Origin: Planctomycetota bacterium
GTDB taxonomy: Bacteria > Planctomycetota > PUPC01 > DSUN01
Length of the DNA stretch: 33,107 nt
Direction of reading: 5' to 3'
Assembly: GCA_016872855.1 (NCBI GenBank)
Contig: VGYV01000006.1
Coordinates: 1 to 33,107 of the forward strand
The translations under genes and the position numbers were made by a program. The notes beneath the pieces were generated by a model. It did not search any database. It was not told the DNA's origin and worked only from the letters and a program-made list of their open reading frames with translations. This document shows positions 1-9,240 of the stretch, piece by piece (within the stretch, counting starts at the first letter, position 1; each line of letters starts with the position of its first letter).

Positions 1-159
1 GCCACGGGCGTAAGCCCGTGGGACACAGCGTCACCCCCTGCCCAGCCCCCGCAGGGGGCGGCAGAGGCGCCGGGTGGCCATCTCTCCCATGCTTTCTGCC
101 GCCCCCTGCGGGGGCTGGGCCTCGGGGTGTGCCATCTTCCACGGGCTTACGCCCGTGGC
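1..159. repeat. Compound nested inverted repeat (MITE/REP-like), may extend left of window
   Basis: Outer arms 1-21 gccacgggcgtaagcccgtgg and 139-159 are exact reverse complements. Inner arms 41-64 cccagcccccgcagggggcggcag and 96-119 are also exact reverse complements. The spacers between outer and inner arms are 19 nt on each side. Confidence 0.85.
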
Positions 160-254
160 TACCCTCTGCTGCCCTGCGGGCTTGCCTGCGCTGTCAAGTT
201 GGTGCCATTCGTGACGCCAACGAGAACAACCAGCACCAGGATGGAGGCGGACCA

Positions 255-1898
255 ATGACCGGTGCGGAACTGCTGGCACTGGCCCTGCGCGAACGGAATG
301 TGGAGTTCGTGGCCACGCTGAGCGGAAACGGGCTGAACCCGCTCTATCTCGCCTGCCGCGATGCGAGTATCCGCCTCATTGACACGCGGAACGAGCAGGC
401 GGCAGCCTACATCGCCGACACCTACGGCCGCCTCACCCGCCGCGTGGGGGTCGTCGCCGTGTCGAGCGGCATCGCCCACGTGAACGCCCTCACGGGCATC
501 GCCAACGCCTGGTTCGATGGCGCGCCCGTGCTCCTCATCACGGGCGAAAGCCCGTCGTCGCAGGACGACTTGGGGAAGTTCCAGGAGTTCGACCACGTGG
601 CCCTCGCACGGCCGTTGTGCAAGTACGCCCGCCGCGTGATCGAGCCCGCGAAGATCGCCTTCTACGTCCGCGAGGCCCTCGCCGCCGCCACGAGCGGACG
701 GCCCGGCCCCGTCTGCCTCTCGATCCCCGTGGACGTGCTTTCCGCCGAGATTCCAAGGGGCAAGGCCATTCGCGTCCGCCCCGGCCCGGGCGAGGTGGTG
801 CAGGACGCGGCGGCCGACCCCGACTTGGTGGCCGAGGCCGCGCGGCTCATCGCCAAGGCCAAGCGCCCCGTCCTCGTGGCCGGCACGGGCGCCTTCTACG
901 CCGAAGCCCAGCACGAGCTGCACGAGTTCGCCCGCCTCGCCGCCATCCCGGTGGTCACGCCCATCTGGGACCGCGGCTGCGTGGAGCGGCCCGCCGATTA
1001 CTGGCTCGGCGTGGTGGGCGCGGCGAGCGGCGAGCCGCGGCTCCTGCCCGATGCCGATCTCCTCCTCCTCGTCGGCTGCCGCACGGACTACCGCGTCGGC
1101 TTCTGCCTGCCGCCCAAGGTCTCCGAGAAGGCCACCATCATCCGCATTGATGTTGACGCCGCCGAGCTCCGCAGTGGGGTCGAGCCCAACCTCAAGCTCC
1201 TCGGCGACCCGTGCACTGTGCTCGGCCAACTTGCCCACGCCACGCGGCGCTTCGGAGCCAAGCCGCACAGGGCCTGGCTCGCCGAGGCCCGCCGCCGCGA
1301 CGCCGCCTTCCGCCGCCGATGGCTCAAGTCGCCCGCGCCACCCACGCCCCCGATGACAGGGCGCCACATCGTTGACGCCATCCGCCCCTTCCTGAGCGAG
1401 GAGCTGCTCTTCCTCATTGACGGGGGCAACATCGGCCAGTGGGCGCACATGGCGTTGGCAGATTGCTACCCCGGCCGCTGGCTCACCTGCGGCGCCAGCG
1501 CCGTCGTCGGCTGGGGTCTGCCCGGCGGCATCGGCGCGAAGCTCGCCTATCCCAAGCGCCCCGTGCTCCTGCTCTCGGGCGATGGCGCAATCGGCTTCAC
1601 CATCGCCGACCTCGAGACCTCCGTCAAGCACTCCGCCCCATTCGTCATCGTCGTGGCCGACGACCGCGCCTGGGGCATCGTCGTCAGCGGCCAGCGCGCG
1701 GCCTACGGCCCCGAAGGCGTGCTCGCCAGCCGGCTGGCCCCCGTGGACTACGCCAACCTCGCCGAAGCCTTCGGCGCCATCGGCGTCCGGGCAGACACGC
1801 CTGAGCAGCTAACGAACGCCATTCAGAAGGGCCTCGCCGCCGACCGCACCACCCTCATCCACGTCCCCATCGCCATCCTCGGCCCGGCCGACCTATGA
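255..1898 (+). CDS. Thiamine pyrophosphate-dependent enzyme, acetolactate synthase large-subunit-like
   Basis: From MTGAELLALALRERNVEFVATLSGNG with EQAAAYIADTYGRLTRRVGVVAVSSG and the C-terminal GDGAIGFTIADLETSVKHSAPFVIVVADDRAWG typical of the TPP family. The upstream part of the 18..1898 ORF reads through the repeat. Confidence 0.85.
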   Translation: MTGAELLALALRERNVEFVATLSGNGLNPLYLACRDASIRLIDTRNEQAAAYIADTYGRLTRRVGVVAVSSGIAHVNALTGIANAWFDGAPVLLITGESPSSQDDLGKFQEFDHVALARPLCKYARRVIEPAKIAFYVREALAAATSGRPGPVCLSIPVDVLSAEIPRGKAIRVRPGPGEVVQDAAADPDLVAEAARLIAKAKRPVLVAGTGAFYAEAQHELHEFARLAAIPVVTPIWDRGCVERPADYWLGVVGAASGEPRLLPDADLLLLVGCRTDYRVGFCLPPKVSEKATIIRIDVDAAELRSGVEPNLKLLGDPCTVLGQLAHATRRFGAKPHRAWLAEARRRDAAFRRRWLKSPAPPTPPMTGRHIVDAIRPFLSEELLFLIDGGNIGQWAHMALADCYPGRWLTCGASAVVGWGLPGGIGAKLAYPKRPVLLLSGDGAIGFTIADLETSVKHSAPFVIVVADDRAWGIVVSGQRAAYGPEGVLASRLAPVDYANLAEAFGAIGVRADTPEQLTNAIQKGLAADRTTLIHVPIAILGPADL

Positions 1899-2312
1899 GC
1901 CGCCGCCGAGCTGGTCCATGAGCGAAAGTAGGGGCATATCCACCGCAAGAAGGCTGGTGACGAGGAGACCCAGGAGGACCAGCGCAACGCCCCCTGCCCA
2001 CGCCAGCGCCAGCTTCTTGCTCCTCGCCACGCCCCACAGGTAGAAGAACACGACCCCATCCGCAAGGAGCAGCGTAGGGGCCGCAATCACACCATAACGC
2101 CGGGCGAAGTCCGAGAGGCCGATGACAGCCGTGGTGACGGAGGGGAGGGCCATCCGCATGTCCCTGAACATCTCCGCGTAGGCACCGACTCTCACGACCA
2201 GGCTGCCCATCACGAATACCATGAGCAAGCCGTGGCCAAGCAGCACCCATAGGGTAGGGCCAACTGCTGACTGGTAGGCATCCCTGGCGGTGGCCGCCCC
2301 GCCGGAATCCAC
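1893..2312 (-). CDS. Small membrane protein with a motif resembling T2SS-F-type inner-membrane proteins
   Basis: Several hydrophobic segments; YAEMFRDMRMALPSVTTAVIGLSDFARRYG resembles GspF-like segments. Start uncertain (GTG at 2312 chosen; the ORF extends to 2381 through a repeat). Confidence 0.5.
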   Translation of the reverse strand: MDSGGAATARDAYQSAVGPTLWVLLGHGLLMVFVMGSLVVRVGAYAEMFRDMRMALPSVTTAVIGLSDFARRYGVIAAPTLLLADGVVFFYLWGVARSKKLALAWAGGVALVLLGLLVTSLLAVDMPLLSLMDQLGGGS

Positions 2313-2371
2313 GGGAAATCCCCCAACCTCTCGTCCCGGCGCTCCTGGGTCGGGACGCCCGCGAGGAAGGC

Positions 2372-2453
2372 ACACGGACACACACGGACAGACACGGACG
2401 GCTGATTCCCCCCTCAGTGGCTTCTGTCAGTGTCTGTCGGTGTAAGTCCGTGT
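2372..2453. repeat. Imperfect inverted repeat built of acacggac units
   Basis: 2372-2395 acacggacacacacggacagacac pairs with 2430-2453 with 3 mismatches in 24. Confidence 0.7.
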
Positions 2454-2469
2454 CATCCTTCCCCCCGCC

Positions 2470-3111
2470 CTACTTCGCCGCGGCGTGGGCGAGGGTGACT
2501 GCGTCCACAGCGGTCGCGCCGTAGCTGTCGCAGCCGGTGCGCTGGGCGACCATGTCGCTGGCCGCGGCGCCGCCAATCATGATGTTCACCTGGTCGCGGA
2601 GGCCCGCCTTCTTGAGCGCATCGGCGGTGTCCTGGAGAGCCTTGCAGCAGGTGGTGAGGAAGACGCTCAGGCCGACCATGAACGCCTTGCTCTTGCGCAC
2701 CGCGTCCACAATCCCCTCGGGCTTCACGTCCACGCCCAGATCGGTCACATCGTAGCCGGCGCCCCGCAGCATCAGGACCACGATGTCCTTGCCAATGTCG
2801 TGGATGTCGCCCCGCACGGTTGCGACGACGATGTGCTTGGCCCCCGCCTTGGCCTTGGGCTTCGGGCCTTTCTTCAGCAGGGGCGTGAGGGTGGCCATCA
2901 CGTCCTTCATGATCTCGCCGGCGAACATCAGTTCGGAGATGAAGTACTCGCCCTTGTTGAAGCGTTCGCCCACCTCGCCGAGGCCGGCGCGGCACTCGGC
3001 CACGATCTCGTCCGCCGGCACCTTTGCCTTGATCGCCTTCTTGATCAGGTCATTGAGCTGGTCTTCCCTCAAGGCGCTCATGGCCTTGGCAATCGCGCCC
3101 GGATTGGCCAT
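2470..3111 (-). CDS. Cobalamin (corrinoid)-binding protein, MtaC/MtbC/MttC-like
   Basis: Helical N-terminal cap domain followed by VRGDIHDIGKDIV (DxHxxG B12-binding motif) and GLSVFLTTCCKALQDTADAL...IMIGGAAA. Confidence 0.9.
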   Translation of the reverse strand: MANPGAIAKAMSALREDQLNDLIKKAIKAKVPADEIVAECRAGLGEVGERFNKGEYFISELMFAGEIMKDVMATLTPLLKKGPKPKAKAGAKHIVVATVRGDIHDIGKDIVVLMLRGAGYDVTDLGVDVKPEGIVDAVRKSKAFMVGLSVFLTTCCKALQDTADALKKAGLRDQVNIMIGGAAASDMVAQRTGCDSYGATAVDAVTLAHAAAK

Positions 3112-3169
3112 TCGGGGGTCTCCTTCTGCATGGAACCTATACGGAAATCAGGAAAAGCCACCCCCTTGG

Positions 3170-3255
3170 TCATTCCGAGCGAAGCGTAGCGAAGTCGAGG
3201 AATCTCTCCTTTCTTGCGCCGCGGCAAGAGAGATGCCTCGACAAGCTCGGCATGA
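3170..3255. repeat. Imperfect intergenic inverted repeat (tcattccgagcgaagcg...gaggaatctctc / gagagatgcctcgacaagctcggcatga)
   Basis: The reverse complement of the right part, tcatgccgagcttgtcgaggcatctctc, matches the left part apart from a short insertion and mismatches. Confidence 0.65.
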
Positions 3256-3289
3256 CAGGAGGAGAGAGCGGCGCCCATTTCTCATGCCC

Positions 3290-3463
3290 TCATGACTGCA
3301 TGATGCAGAACCAGAGGTACAGGTAGGCCAGGCTGTCGAGTTCCTCCCAGGCCTTCTGGACGATCTTGGGGTCGCCCAGAATCACGGGGTACTCCTTCAC
3401 CTTCTCCTCCCAGGGGAAACACACGCCGGGCCGGATCGCTTTCCTCTGCTTCTTCTGAGGCAT
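3290..3463 (-). CDS. 57-aa small protein between the corrinoid and URO-D genes (not in supplied ORF track)
   Basis: Reads MPQKKQRKAIRPGVCFPWEEKVKEYPVILGDPKIVQKAWEELDSLAYLYLWFCIMQS*; complete ORF with a coding-like composition. Confidence 0.55.
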   Translation of the reverse strand: MPQKKQRKAIRPGVCFPWEEKVKEYPVILGDPKIVQKAWEELDSLAYLYLWFCIMQS

Positions 3464-3484
3464 GGCCTTGTCTCCTCGCGGTTC

Positions 3485-3526
3485 GGAGTGCGGGCTTCAG
3501 CCCGTACGGCCTGAAGGCCGCACTCC
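3485..3526. repeat. Palindromic intergenic repeat/hairpin
   Basis: 3485-3500 ggagtgcgggcttcag pairs with 3511-3526 ctgaaggccgcactcc with one mismatch; 10-nt loop. Confidence 0.7.
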
Positions 3527-3534
3527 AAACTGGG

Positions 3535-4737
3535 TCAGCGGTACACGCCGTATTCGACGGTGAATTCGGTCATGGCCTTGATGTTCGCGATGGTCGAGTC
3601 GTCCTGCATGATGGCGCCGGCGTCCATGATGTAGCCGCCGTTCTTACCGATGCGGTCAATCACCTCCTTGCAGCGGGCGCGGACCTCGTCGGGCGTGCCG
3701 TAGGCAAGGATGTCGTTCGGGACGCCGCCGCTGATGGCGAACTTGTGGCCGACCTTTTCGTAGACCTCGAAGGGGTCGGCGCGGTCCACGTGGTAGATGA
3801 TGCTCTTCTCGGGCAGCTCCGCGATGTATTTCAGGTTCGGGTTCCAGTCGCCCTCCGCATACCACAGCACCTGGCGGCCCTCGGCGTGCAGGTCCTCGAT
3901 GATCTTCTTGCAGGTGGGCCAGAAGAAGGTTTCGAACTGCTTGGGCGAGAGGAACGGCGTGCAGCCGCGGTGGAGCCAGATGCTGATGGGCACCGTCTTC
4001 GTCGGGTCGGCGCCGGCGACCGCGCAATAGTACATGTGGGGCCTGAGGGCTTCGCAGGCGGCGAGGACCTTCTTCGGCTGGCGATGAATGTCGGCGCACA
4101 GTTGGCGGAAGCCGCGGAACTTGTCGGCCAGGATGTCGAACGGGGCCTTCAGGCAGCCCGCGATGGCGTGGACGGTGCCGGTCTCGTTTTTCAGCCGCGC
4201 GATCTGTGCGCCGAACTTGTTGAAGTAGTGGAGCATGGCCATGCCGCCCTTGAGCCAGGCGAGGTTGTTCTTCGCCGTGCTCGGCTCCCCGAGCGGCACC
4301 ACGTAGCGGTTGGCCCGCGGCATCCACACGTTGGCGATGAAGCCCGTGGGGTCGGCGATGAACTCGTCGTACTCGTCGGCCTTCATGAAGGCCGACTCCT
4401 CGTCGGGCGGCTCGACGTATTGGAAGGCATCGGTCGGCGGCTTGTCAATGCCGGGGATGGCGTAGTAGTTGAGGCCCGCCGCCTCGGTCAGCCCGGTCCA
4501 CACGTAGACCATGTTGCCCACCGTCGCGTCCCAGTCGAAGTCGCGGGCGCACTTCATGATCGCGTCGAACGCCAGGTCCACGTCGTGCGTGACCTGTTGG
4601 TTGTTGTAGCCGGCGTACTTGCCGGCGAACTCGGCGGCGAAGGGGCGGATGGGCACGCGGTCGGGCTTCTCCTTCTTCATCGCCGCCACGTAGCGGGCCA
4701 GCCGCTCCTGATACCGCCCTTCCATCTCCTGTGGCAT
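3535..4737 (-). CDS. Uroporphyrinogen decarboxylase (URO-D) family protein, probable corrinoid methyltransferase-like (MtaA/MtbA-type)
   Basis: MPQEMEGRYQERLARYVAAMKKEKPDRVPIRPFAAEFAGKYAGY..., HRGCTPFLSPKQFETFFWPTCKKIIEDLHAEGRQVLWYAEGDWNPNLKYIAELPEKSIIYHVDRADPFEVYEKVGHKFAISGGVPNDIL. Neighbours a corrinoid protein. Confidence 0.8.
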   Translation of the reverse strand: MPQEMEGRYQERLARYVAAMKKEKPDRVPIRPFAAEFAGKYAGYNNQQVTHDVDLAFDAIMKCARDFDWDATVGNMVYVWTGLTEAAGLNYYAIPGIDKPPTDAFQYVEPPDEESAFMKADEYDEFIADPTGFIANVWMPRANRYVVPLGEPSTAKNNLAWLKGGMAMLHYFNKFGAQIARLKNETGTVHAIAGCLKAPFDILADKFRGFRQLCADIHRQPKKVLAACEALRPHMYYCAVAGADPTKTVPISIWLHRGCTPFLSPKQFETFFWPTCKKIIEDLHAEGRQVLWYAEGDWNPNLKYIAELPEKSIIYHVDRADPFEVYEKVGHKFAISGGVPNDILAYGTPDEVRARCKEVIDRIGKNGGYIMDAGAIMQDDSTIANIKAMTEFTVEYGVYR

Positions 4738-4789
4738 CTCGGCGTTCCTTTGCTCAAGCTCCCTGCGGGGCGCAATCCAGTGGCACTCA

Positions 4790-4818
4790 TCTGTAGCACG
4801 CGCCCCGCCTCCTGTCAA
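4790..4818 (-). promoter_or_regulatory. Sigma70-like promoter for the URO-D gene
   Basis: On the minus strand TTGACA - 17 nt - TACAGA. Confidence 0.55.
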
Positions 4819-4929
4819 GTAACCATCCCCGCGCTTGCCAGCCAGAGGCGTAGTTGCTACTCTCTTGTCGGCGGCCACAGTCGGGTCGAACAGGGGAGAC
4901 CCTCGTACTCAGCGGGCGCACGGCAAACT

Positions 4930-6096
4930 ATGCGGGTATGCGTGTTCTCTCATTCCTATGTCGTCGCGGCGAACCACGCGAAGCTGGAGCGCCTCGCGCG
5001 CATGCCCGGCGTCGAGCTCTCGCTCATCTGCCCCCGCCGCATCCGCCGCGAGTTCGGCGTCTATCCCGTGCAGCGAACCCATCACTCCGACTACCAGATC
5101 GTGCCGCTCCGGGCGATCTATGCCTCCCACAACTACCGCTTCCTCTACCTGGGGGCGGCCCGCGCACTGCGCCGCCTGGCTCCCGACCTCCTACACATCG
5201 AGGAGGAGCCGTGGAGCCTCGCCGCCTGGCAGGCCGTTCGCTACACAAGGCGGCAGCGCGCCCGGATTGGCGCCCTCACCCCTGCCCTCTCCCAGAGGGA
5301 GAGGGGGTTGAAGGTCGTCGTCTTCACCTGGCAGAACCTGCGGCAGCGCCACGGCTTCCCCCACGGGCGGCTCGAGCGAGCCGTCCTCGCGGCTGCCGAC
5401 GCGGCAATCGCGGGCAACGCCGACGCCGCCGAGATCCTCCGCGAGAAGGGGTTCGCGAGGCCAGTCCACGTCCTCCCCCAGTTCGGCGTGGACGAGAGCG
5501 TCTACGTGAAGCGCGACGAAAGGGCGCTCCGCCAGGAGCTGGGCCTCCGCGGCTTCGTCGTCGGCTTCGCCGGCCGCCTCGTGCACGAGAAGGGTGTCAC
5601 GCTCCTGGCCGAGGCCGTCTCACACCTGGCTGGCGATTGGAGCCTTCTCGTGGCCGGTGGCGGGCCGCTGCGGCAGGAACTGGCCCGGCGCTTCGCCCAG
5701 CCGCCGCTCGCAGGCCGAGCCGTGCTCCTCGACACCTTGCCCCACGCCGAGATGCCGCGCTACCTGAACTGCATGGACGCCTTGGTCCTGCCGTCGCGGG
5801 GGGCCACCCACTGGAAGGAGCAGTTCGGCCACGTGCTCATCGAGGCGATGGCGTGCGAGGTGCCGGTCATTGGCTCCACCTGCGGCGAGATTCCCCACGT
5901 CATTGCGGACGCGGGCCTGACGTTCCCCGAAGGCGACGCAGCGTCACTGACCGACGCTCTGAGGCGCCTGATGGCCTCGCCCGAGATGCGCTCCGACCTC
6001 GCCGCCCGCGGGCGGCAGCGGGTGCTCAACTGCTACACCGATGCGAGGATCGCGCAGGCGACGTTCGACATCTGGCGGGAGGTGCTCAGCCGATGA
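4930..6096 (+). CDS. Glycosyltransferase, GT4-like, with an in-frame repeat insertion
   Basis: MRVCVFSHSYVVAANHAKLERLARMPGVELSLICP..., GFAGRLVHEKGVTLLAEAV, EQFGHVLIEAMACEVPVIGSTCGEIPHVI. Confidence 0.85.
   Translation: MRVCVFSHSYVVAANHAKLERLARMPGVELSLICPRRIRREFGVYPVQRTHHSDYQIVPLRAIYASHNYRFLYLGAARALRRLAPDLLHIEEEPWSLAAWQAVRYTRRQRARIGALTPALSQRERGLKVVVFTWQNLRQRHGFPHGRLERAVLAAADAAIAGNADAAEILREKGFARPVHVLPQFGVDESVYVKRDERALRQELGLRGFVVGFAGRLVHEKGVTLLAEAVSHLAGDWSLLVAGGGPLRQELARRFAQPPLAGRAVLLDTLPHAEMPRYLNCMDALVLPSRGATHWKEQFGHVLIEAMACEVPVIGSTCGEIPHVIADAGLTFPEGDAASLTDALRRLMASPEMRSDLAARGRQRVLNCYTDARIAQATFDIWREVLSR
5269..5309 (+). repeat. In-frame palindromic repeat inside the glycosyltransferase gene (encodes GALTPALSQRERG)
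   Basis: ggcgccctcacccctgccctctcccagagggagagggg; perfect hairpin 5285-5305 ccctctccc-aga-gggagaggg. Confidence 0.75.
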
Positions 6097-7289
6097 AGAT
6101 ACTGGTCGTCGCCGGCTGGATGTATCCCGACGCGGAGGGCGGCAGCTTCCGCGTCGTCTACGAGGCCGGCCGCCGCCTCGCCGCACGCGGCCACGAGGTG
6201 CACGTGCTCACCCAACAGCTCGACCCCCTTCACCCAGCCGAGCAGACACTCGAGGGAATGCGCGTCCACCGCTACCCCACGACGGCCTCCAGCGGCCTTC
6301 GCTTCTTCCTCTCGACCTATCGCGCCGTGCGCCGCGCGGCGAAGCAGCTTCAGCGCGAGGTCGGCTTCGACGTCCTTCACACCCACCATCCCATCTCTGC
6401 ATTCGCGGCGTTGCGGACCCGCGCACTCCGCCCGGTGCCCGTCGTCGCCACACTCCACTCCCTCGCCTTCCTCGAACGCCTCGACCGCCGTTCCTACGGG
6501 CGCTCGCGCACTCGGTTCCCAGGGCTGGCCGCGCTGGCGCTCCTGTGGATGGACGGCTTCGTCCTGGAGCGCAGCAAGAGAGTCGTGGTGCTGAGCGATT
6601 TCACAAGGGGCCTCGTATCGAAGTTCTTCCCCCGCGCCCTCGCCAAGGCCGTGAAGCTCCCTGGTGGGGCAGACCTGGGACACTTCCGCCCCGAGCCTCC
6701 GCGCGCCGAGGCCCGCTCACGCCTCCGACTGCCCAACGACAGGCCCATCTTCTTCACCTGCCGCCGCCTCGAGCACCGCATGGGGCTGCCGGAGCTGGTC
6801 GAGGCGACCGGCCGACTCAAGCAGCAGGGGAAGAACGTCCTCACCCTCATCGCCGGGCGCGGCGCGCTTGAAGAGCCGCTTCGCGAACAACTGCGGGAGA
6901 ACCGCCTGGAAGACAGCGTGCGGCTCCTCGGCTACGTGGCGGAAGATGACCTGCTCCTCCACTATCGCGCCGCCGACTGCTTTGTGCTGCCCACGCGCGC
7001 CCTGGAGGGCTTCGGCCTGGTCACGGCCGAAGCCCTCGCATGCGGCACGCCGGTGCTCGGGACGCCTGTCGGGGCCACGCCCGAGATTCTCCAGCCCCTC
7101 GACCCGCGTCTACTCACTCGGGACGCCACGACCGAGGGGCTGGCCGACGGAATGGCTCGCTTCCTCGACGAGTTGGCCGCGGAGCCCGGCCTCGAACAAC
7201 GCTGCCGCGCCTATGCCGAGCAGCACCTGTCGTGGGACGCCTTTGTCACCGGCCTGGAGCAAGTATCCCGTGAAGTGGCTGGCGAGTGA
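6093..7289 (+). CDS. Glycosyltransferase family 4
   Basis: MKILVVAGWMYPDAEGGSFRVVYEAGRRLAARGHEVHVLTQ..., EGFGLVTAEALACGTPVLGTPVGATPEIL; ATGA overlap with the upstream gene. Confidence 0.9.
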   Translation: MKILVVAGWMYPDAEGGSFRVVYEAGRRLAARGHEVHVLTQQLDPLHPAEQTLEGMRVHRYPTTASSGLRFFLSTYRAVRRAAKQLQREVGFDVLHTHHPISAFAALRTRALRPVPVVATLHSLAFLERLDRRSYGRSRTRFPGLAALALLWMDGFVLERSKRVVVLSDFTRGLVSKFFPRALAKAVKLPGGADLGHFRPEPPRAEARSRLRLPNDRPIFFTCRRLEHRMGLPELVEATGRLKQQGKNVLTLIAGRGALEEPLREQLRENRLEDSVRLLGYVAEDDLLLHYRAADCFVLPTRALEGFGLVTAEALACGTPVLGTPVGATPEILQPLDPRLLTRDATTEGLADGMARFLDELAAEPGLEQRCRAYAEQHLSWDAFVTGLEQVSREVAGE

Positions 7290-8514
7290 ACGCCGCGTCG
7301 AGCTGTGCGTCTTCGGCCTGGCGCTCGCCGCGCGCCTGGCGTGGGTCGGCATCATCCAGTTCCGCGGCGGCGCGCTCTTCGGCCCCGACGCCCCGAGCTA
7401 CGACCAGTTGGCCGTGAGCCTGCTCGAAGGCAAGGGGCTCCAGAAGTGGGACTACCAGGGCCTCTTCACCGACCCGAACCGCGCCATCATCGTCCGCTCG
7501 TTCCGCCCTCCCCTCCTTCCCATCCTCCTCGCCGGCATCTACAGCGTCGCCGGCCACAGCTATGCAGCCGCTCGCGTGATCATGGCCCTCCTGGGCGCGG
7601 CCACGTGCGTGGTCGTGATGCGCATCGCCCGCCGCCTCTTCGGCCCCCGCGAGGCCGCCATCGCAGGCATCGGCGCCGCGGTCTACCCACGCCTAGTCTA
7701 CTACTCCGGCGAGATCGTCACCGAGGCCCCCTACATTCTCCTTCTCGCCCTCACCGTTGCCCTCCTGCTCCGCGCGCAGCAGGCCGAGAGCTGCCTGTGG
7801 CTCTGGCCGTTTGCCGGGGCGCTGATGGGCCTGGCCACGCTCTGCCGCTCGGCGCTCCTCTTCTTCCCGCCCTTCGCGTGCCTGTGGGTGCTTCTGGTGC
7901 GGCCGCGGAAGGGCCGGGCGGCGTGGGAGGCGGCGCTGGTGGCCGCGGGCTTCGTCGCGGCGATGGCGCCCTGGTGGGGCCGCAACGCCGCCATCCACGG
8001 CCGATTCGTCCCCGCCACCAGCGAGGGCGGCTTCACCCTCTGGGTCACGAACAACGACCGGGCCGATGGCGGCGGGCACTGCTTCTGGCCGGACGACAGG
8101 AAGCCCTTCGACACGCTCAGCGAGGCAGAGATTGACGCTCGGTTCCGCAACATGGGCCTCGCCTACATCCGCAGCCATCCTCGGCGATTCATCGAATTGG
8201 CCGCCGCCAAGTTCGTCCGCTTCTGGCGCCTCTGGCCTCACGCCTCCGAGCCTTCGGTCGGCCTTCTAGCCGCCCTAGTCGCCGGAGCCACGTTCACCCC
8301 TGTGCTCCTCCTGGCCATCTGGGGCACCCTCGTCGCCCGCCGCTCCTGGCCCCAGCGCTTGCTCCTCCACCTCCTCTTCGGTTACTATACTGCCCTTCAC
8401 ATGGCCCTCATGGCCATCACGCGCTACAGGCTCCCGCTCGAACCGTTCCTCATCGTCCTTGCAGCACACGGATTGGTGGATCTTTGGCAACGCCGAACCC
8501 GTCCCTCTCAGTGA
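7270..8514 (+). CDS. Multi-pass membrane glycosyltransferase (GT39/ArnT-like)
   Basis: From VKWLASERRVELCVFGLALAARLAWVGIIQFRGGALFGPDAPSYDQLAVSLLEGKG; many TM segments; SYDQ-type first loop and C-terminal YRLPLEPFLIVLAAHGL. GTG start inferred. Confidence 0.75.
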   Translation: MKWLASERRVELCVFGLALAARLAWVGIIQFRGGALFGPDAPSYDQLAVSLLEGKGLQKWDYQGLFTDPNRAIIVRSFRPPLLPILLAGIYSVAGHSYAAARVIMALLGAATCVVVMRIARRLFGPREAAIAGIGAAVYPRLVYYSGEIVTEAPYILLLALTVALLLRAQQAESCLWLWPFAGALMGLATLCRSALLFFPPFACLWVLLVRPRKGRAAWEAALVAAGFVAAMAPWWGRNAAIHGRFVPATSEGGFTLWVTNNDRADGGGHCFWPDDRKPFDTLSEAEIDARFRNMGLAYIRSHPRRFIELAAAKFVRFWRLWPHASEPSVGLLAALVAGATFTPVLLLAIWGTLVARRSWPQRLLLHLLFGYYTALHMALMAITRYRLPLEPFLIVLAAHGLVDLWQRRTRPSQ

Positions 8515-9233
8515 TCATCCCCACGTTCAACGAGGAGGCGAACATCCGCCGCACGGGCGACGCCGTACTCGTCTGGCTGCGCGCGAGCAAGTGGGAGTGG
8601 GAACTCCTGCTCGTTGACGACGGCAGCACAGACGCCACACTGACCATCGAGCGCGAGCTCGCCGCTGCCGAGCCCCGTGTCCGCCTCCTCCCCTCCTCCC
8701 CAAACCGCGGAAAGGGCCATGTCGTCCGCAAGGGGATGCTCACCGCGACGGGCGGCATCCGCCTCTTCCTCGACGCCGACTACTCGACCCCTCTTGATGA
8801 GCTGGATAAGCTCTTGCCACACCTCGACTTAGGCTTCGACATCGCCATCGGAACCCGCCGAACGTCCGACGCCCTGATCGAGGGGAAGCCGCCCGCCCAT
8901 CGCCACATTCTGGGCGAGGCATATGTGAAACTCGCCAGCTGGCTCCTCGGCACCCACGTGACCGACTTCAACTGCGGCTTCAAGGCCTTCCGGGCCGAGG
9001 CCGCCGAGCGCCTCTTCCGCCTCTCGCGCCGCGACGACTGGAGCTTCGACGCCGAGGTGCTCGTCCTTGCCGAGCGACTCGGTTACCGCATCAAGGAAAT
9101 CCCAGTCCGCTGGACGCATGTCCAGGCCACGTCGAAGGTTAGGCCCTTCCGTGACGGCCTTCGCTCCCTCTTCGCCCTTCTCCACATCCGCCACGACCTT
9201 CGTCGTGGCCGCTACCGCGGTGTCAGGCCTTAG
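8484..9233 (+). CDS. Glycosyltransferase family 2, dolichyl-phosphate mannosyltransferase-like
   Basis: SLSVIIPTFNEEANIRR, LLLVDDGSTDAT, RGKGHVVRKGM, FLDADYSTP, DFNCGFKAFR; TTG start. Confidence 0.9.
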   Translation: MATPNPSLSVIIPTFNEEANIRRTGDAVLVWLRASKWEWELLLVDDGSTDATLTIERELAAAEPRVRLLPSSPNRGKGHVVRKGMLTATGGIRLFLDADYSTPLDELDKLLPHLDLGFDIAIGTRRTSDALIEGKPPAHRHILGEAYVKLASWLLGTHVTDFNCGFKAFRAEAAERLFRLSRRDDWSFDAEVLVLAERLGYRIKEIPVRWTHVQATSKVRPFRDGLRSLFALLHIRHDLRRGRYRGVRP

Positions 9234-9240
9234 GTCACAG

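Noticed and set aside
159-1631. 490-aa minus-strand ORF
   Set aside because: Antisense shadow of the TPP enzyme; composition is typical of a high-GC reverse frame.
3745-4929. N-terminal extension of the 783-aa ORF ending at 6096
   Set aside because: Antisense to the URO-D gene; the true glycosyltransferase starts at ATG 4930 after a plausible promoter.
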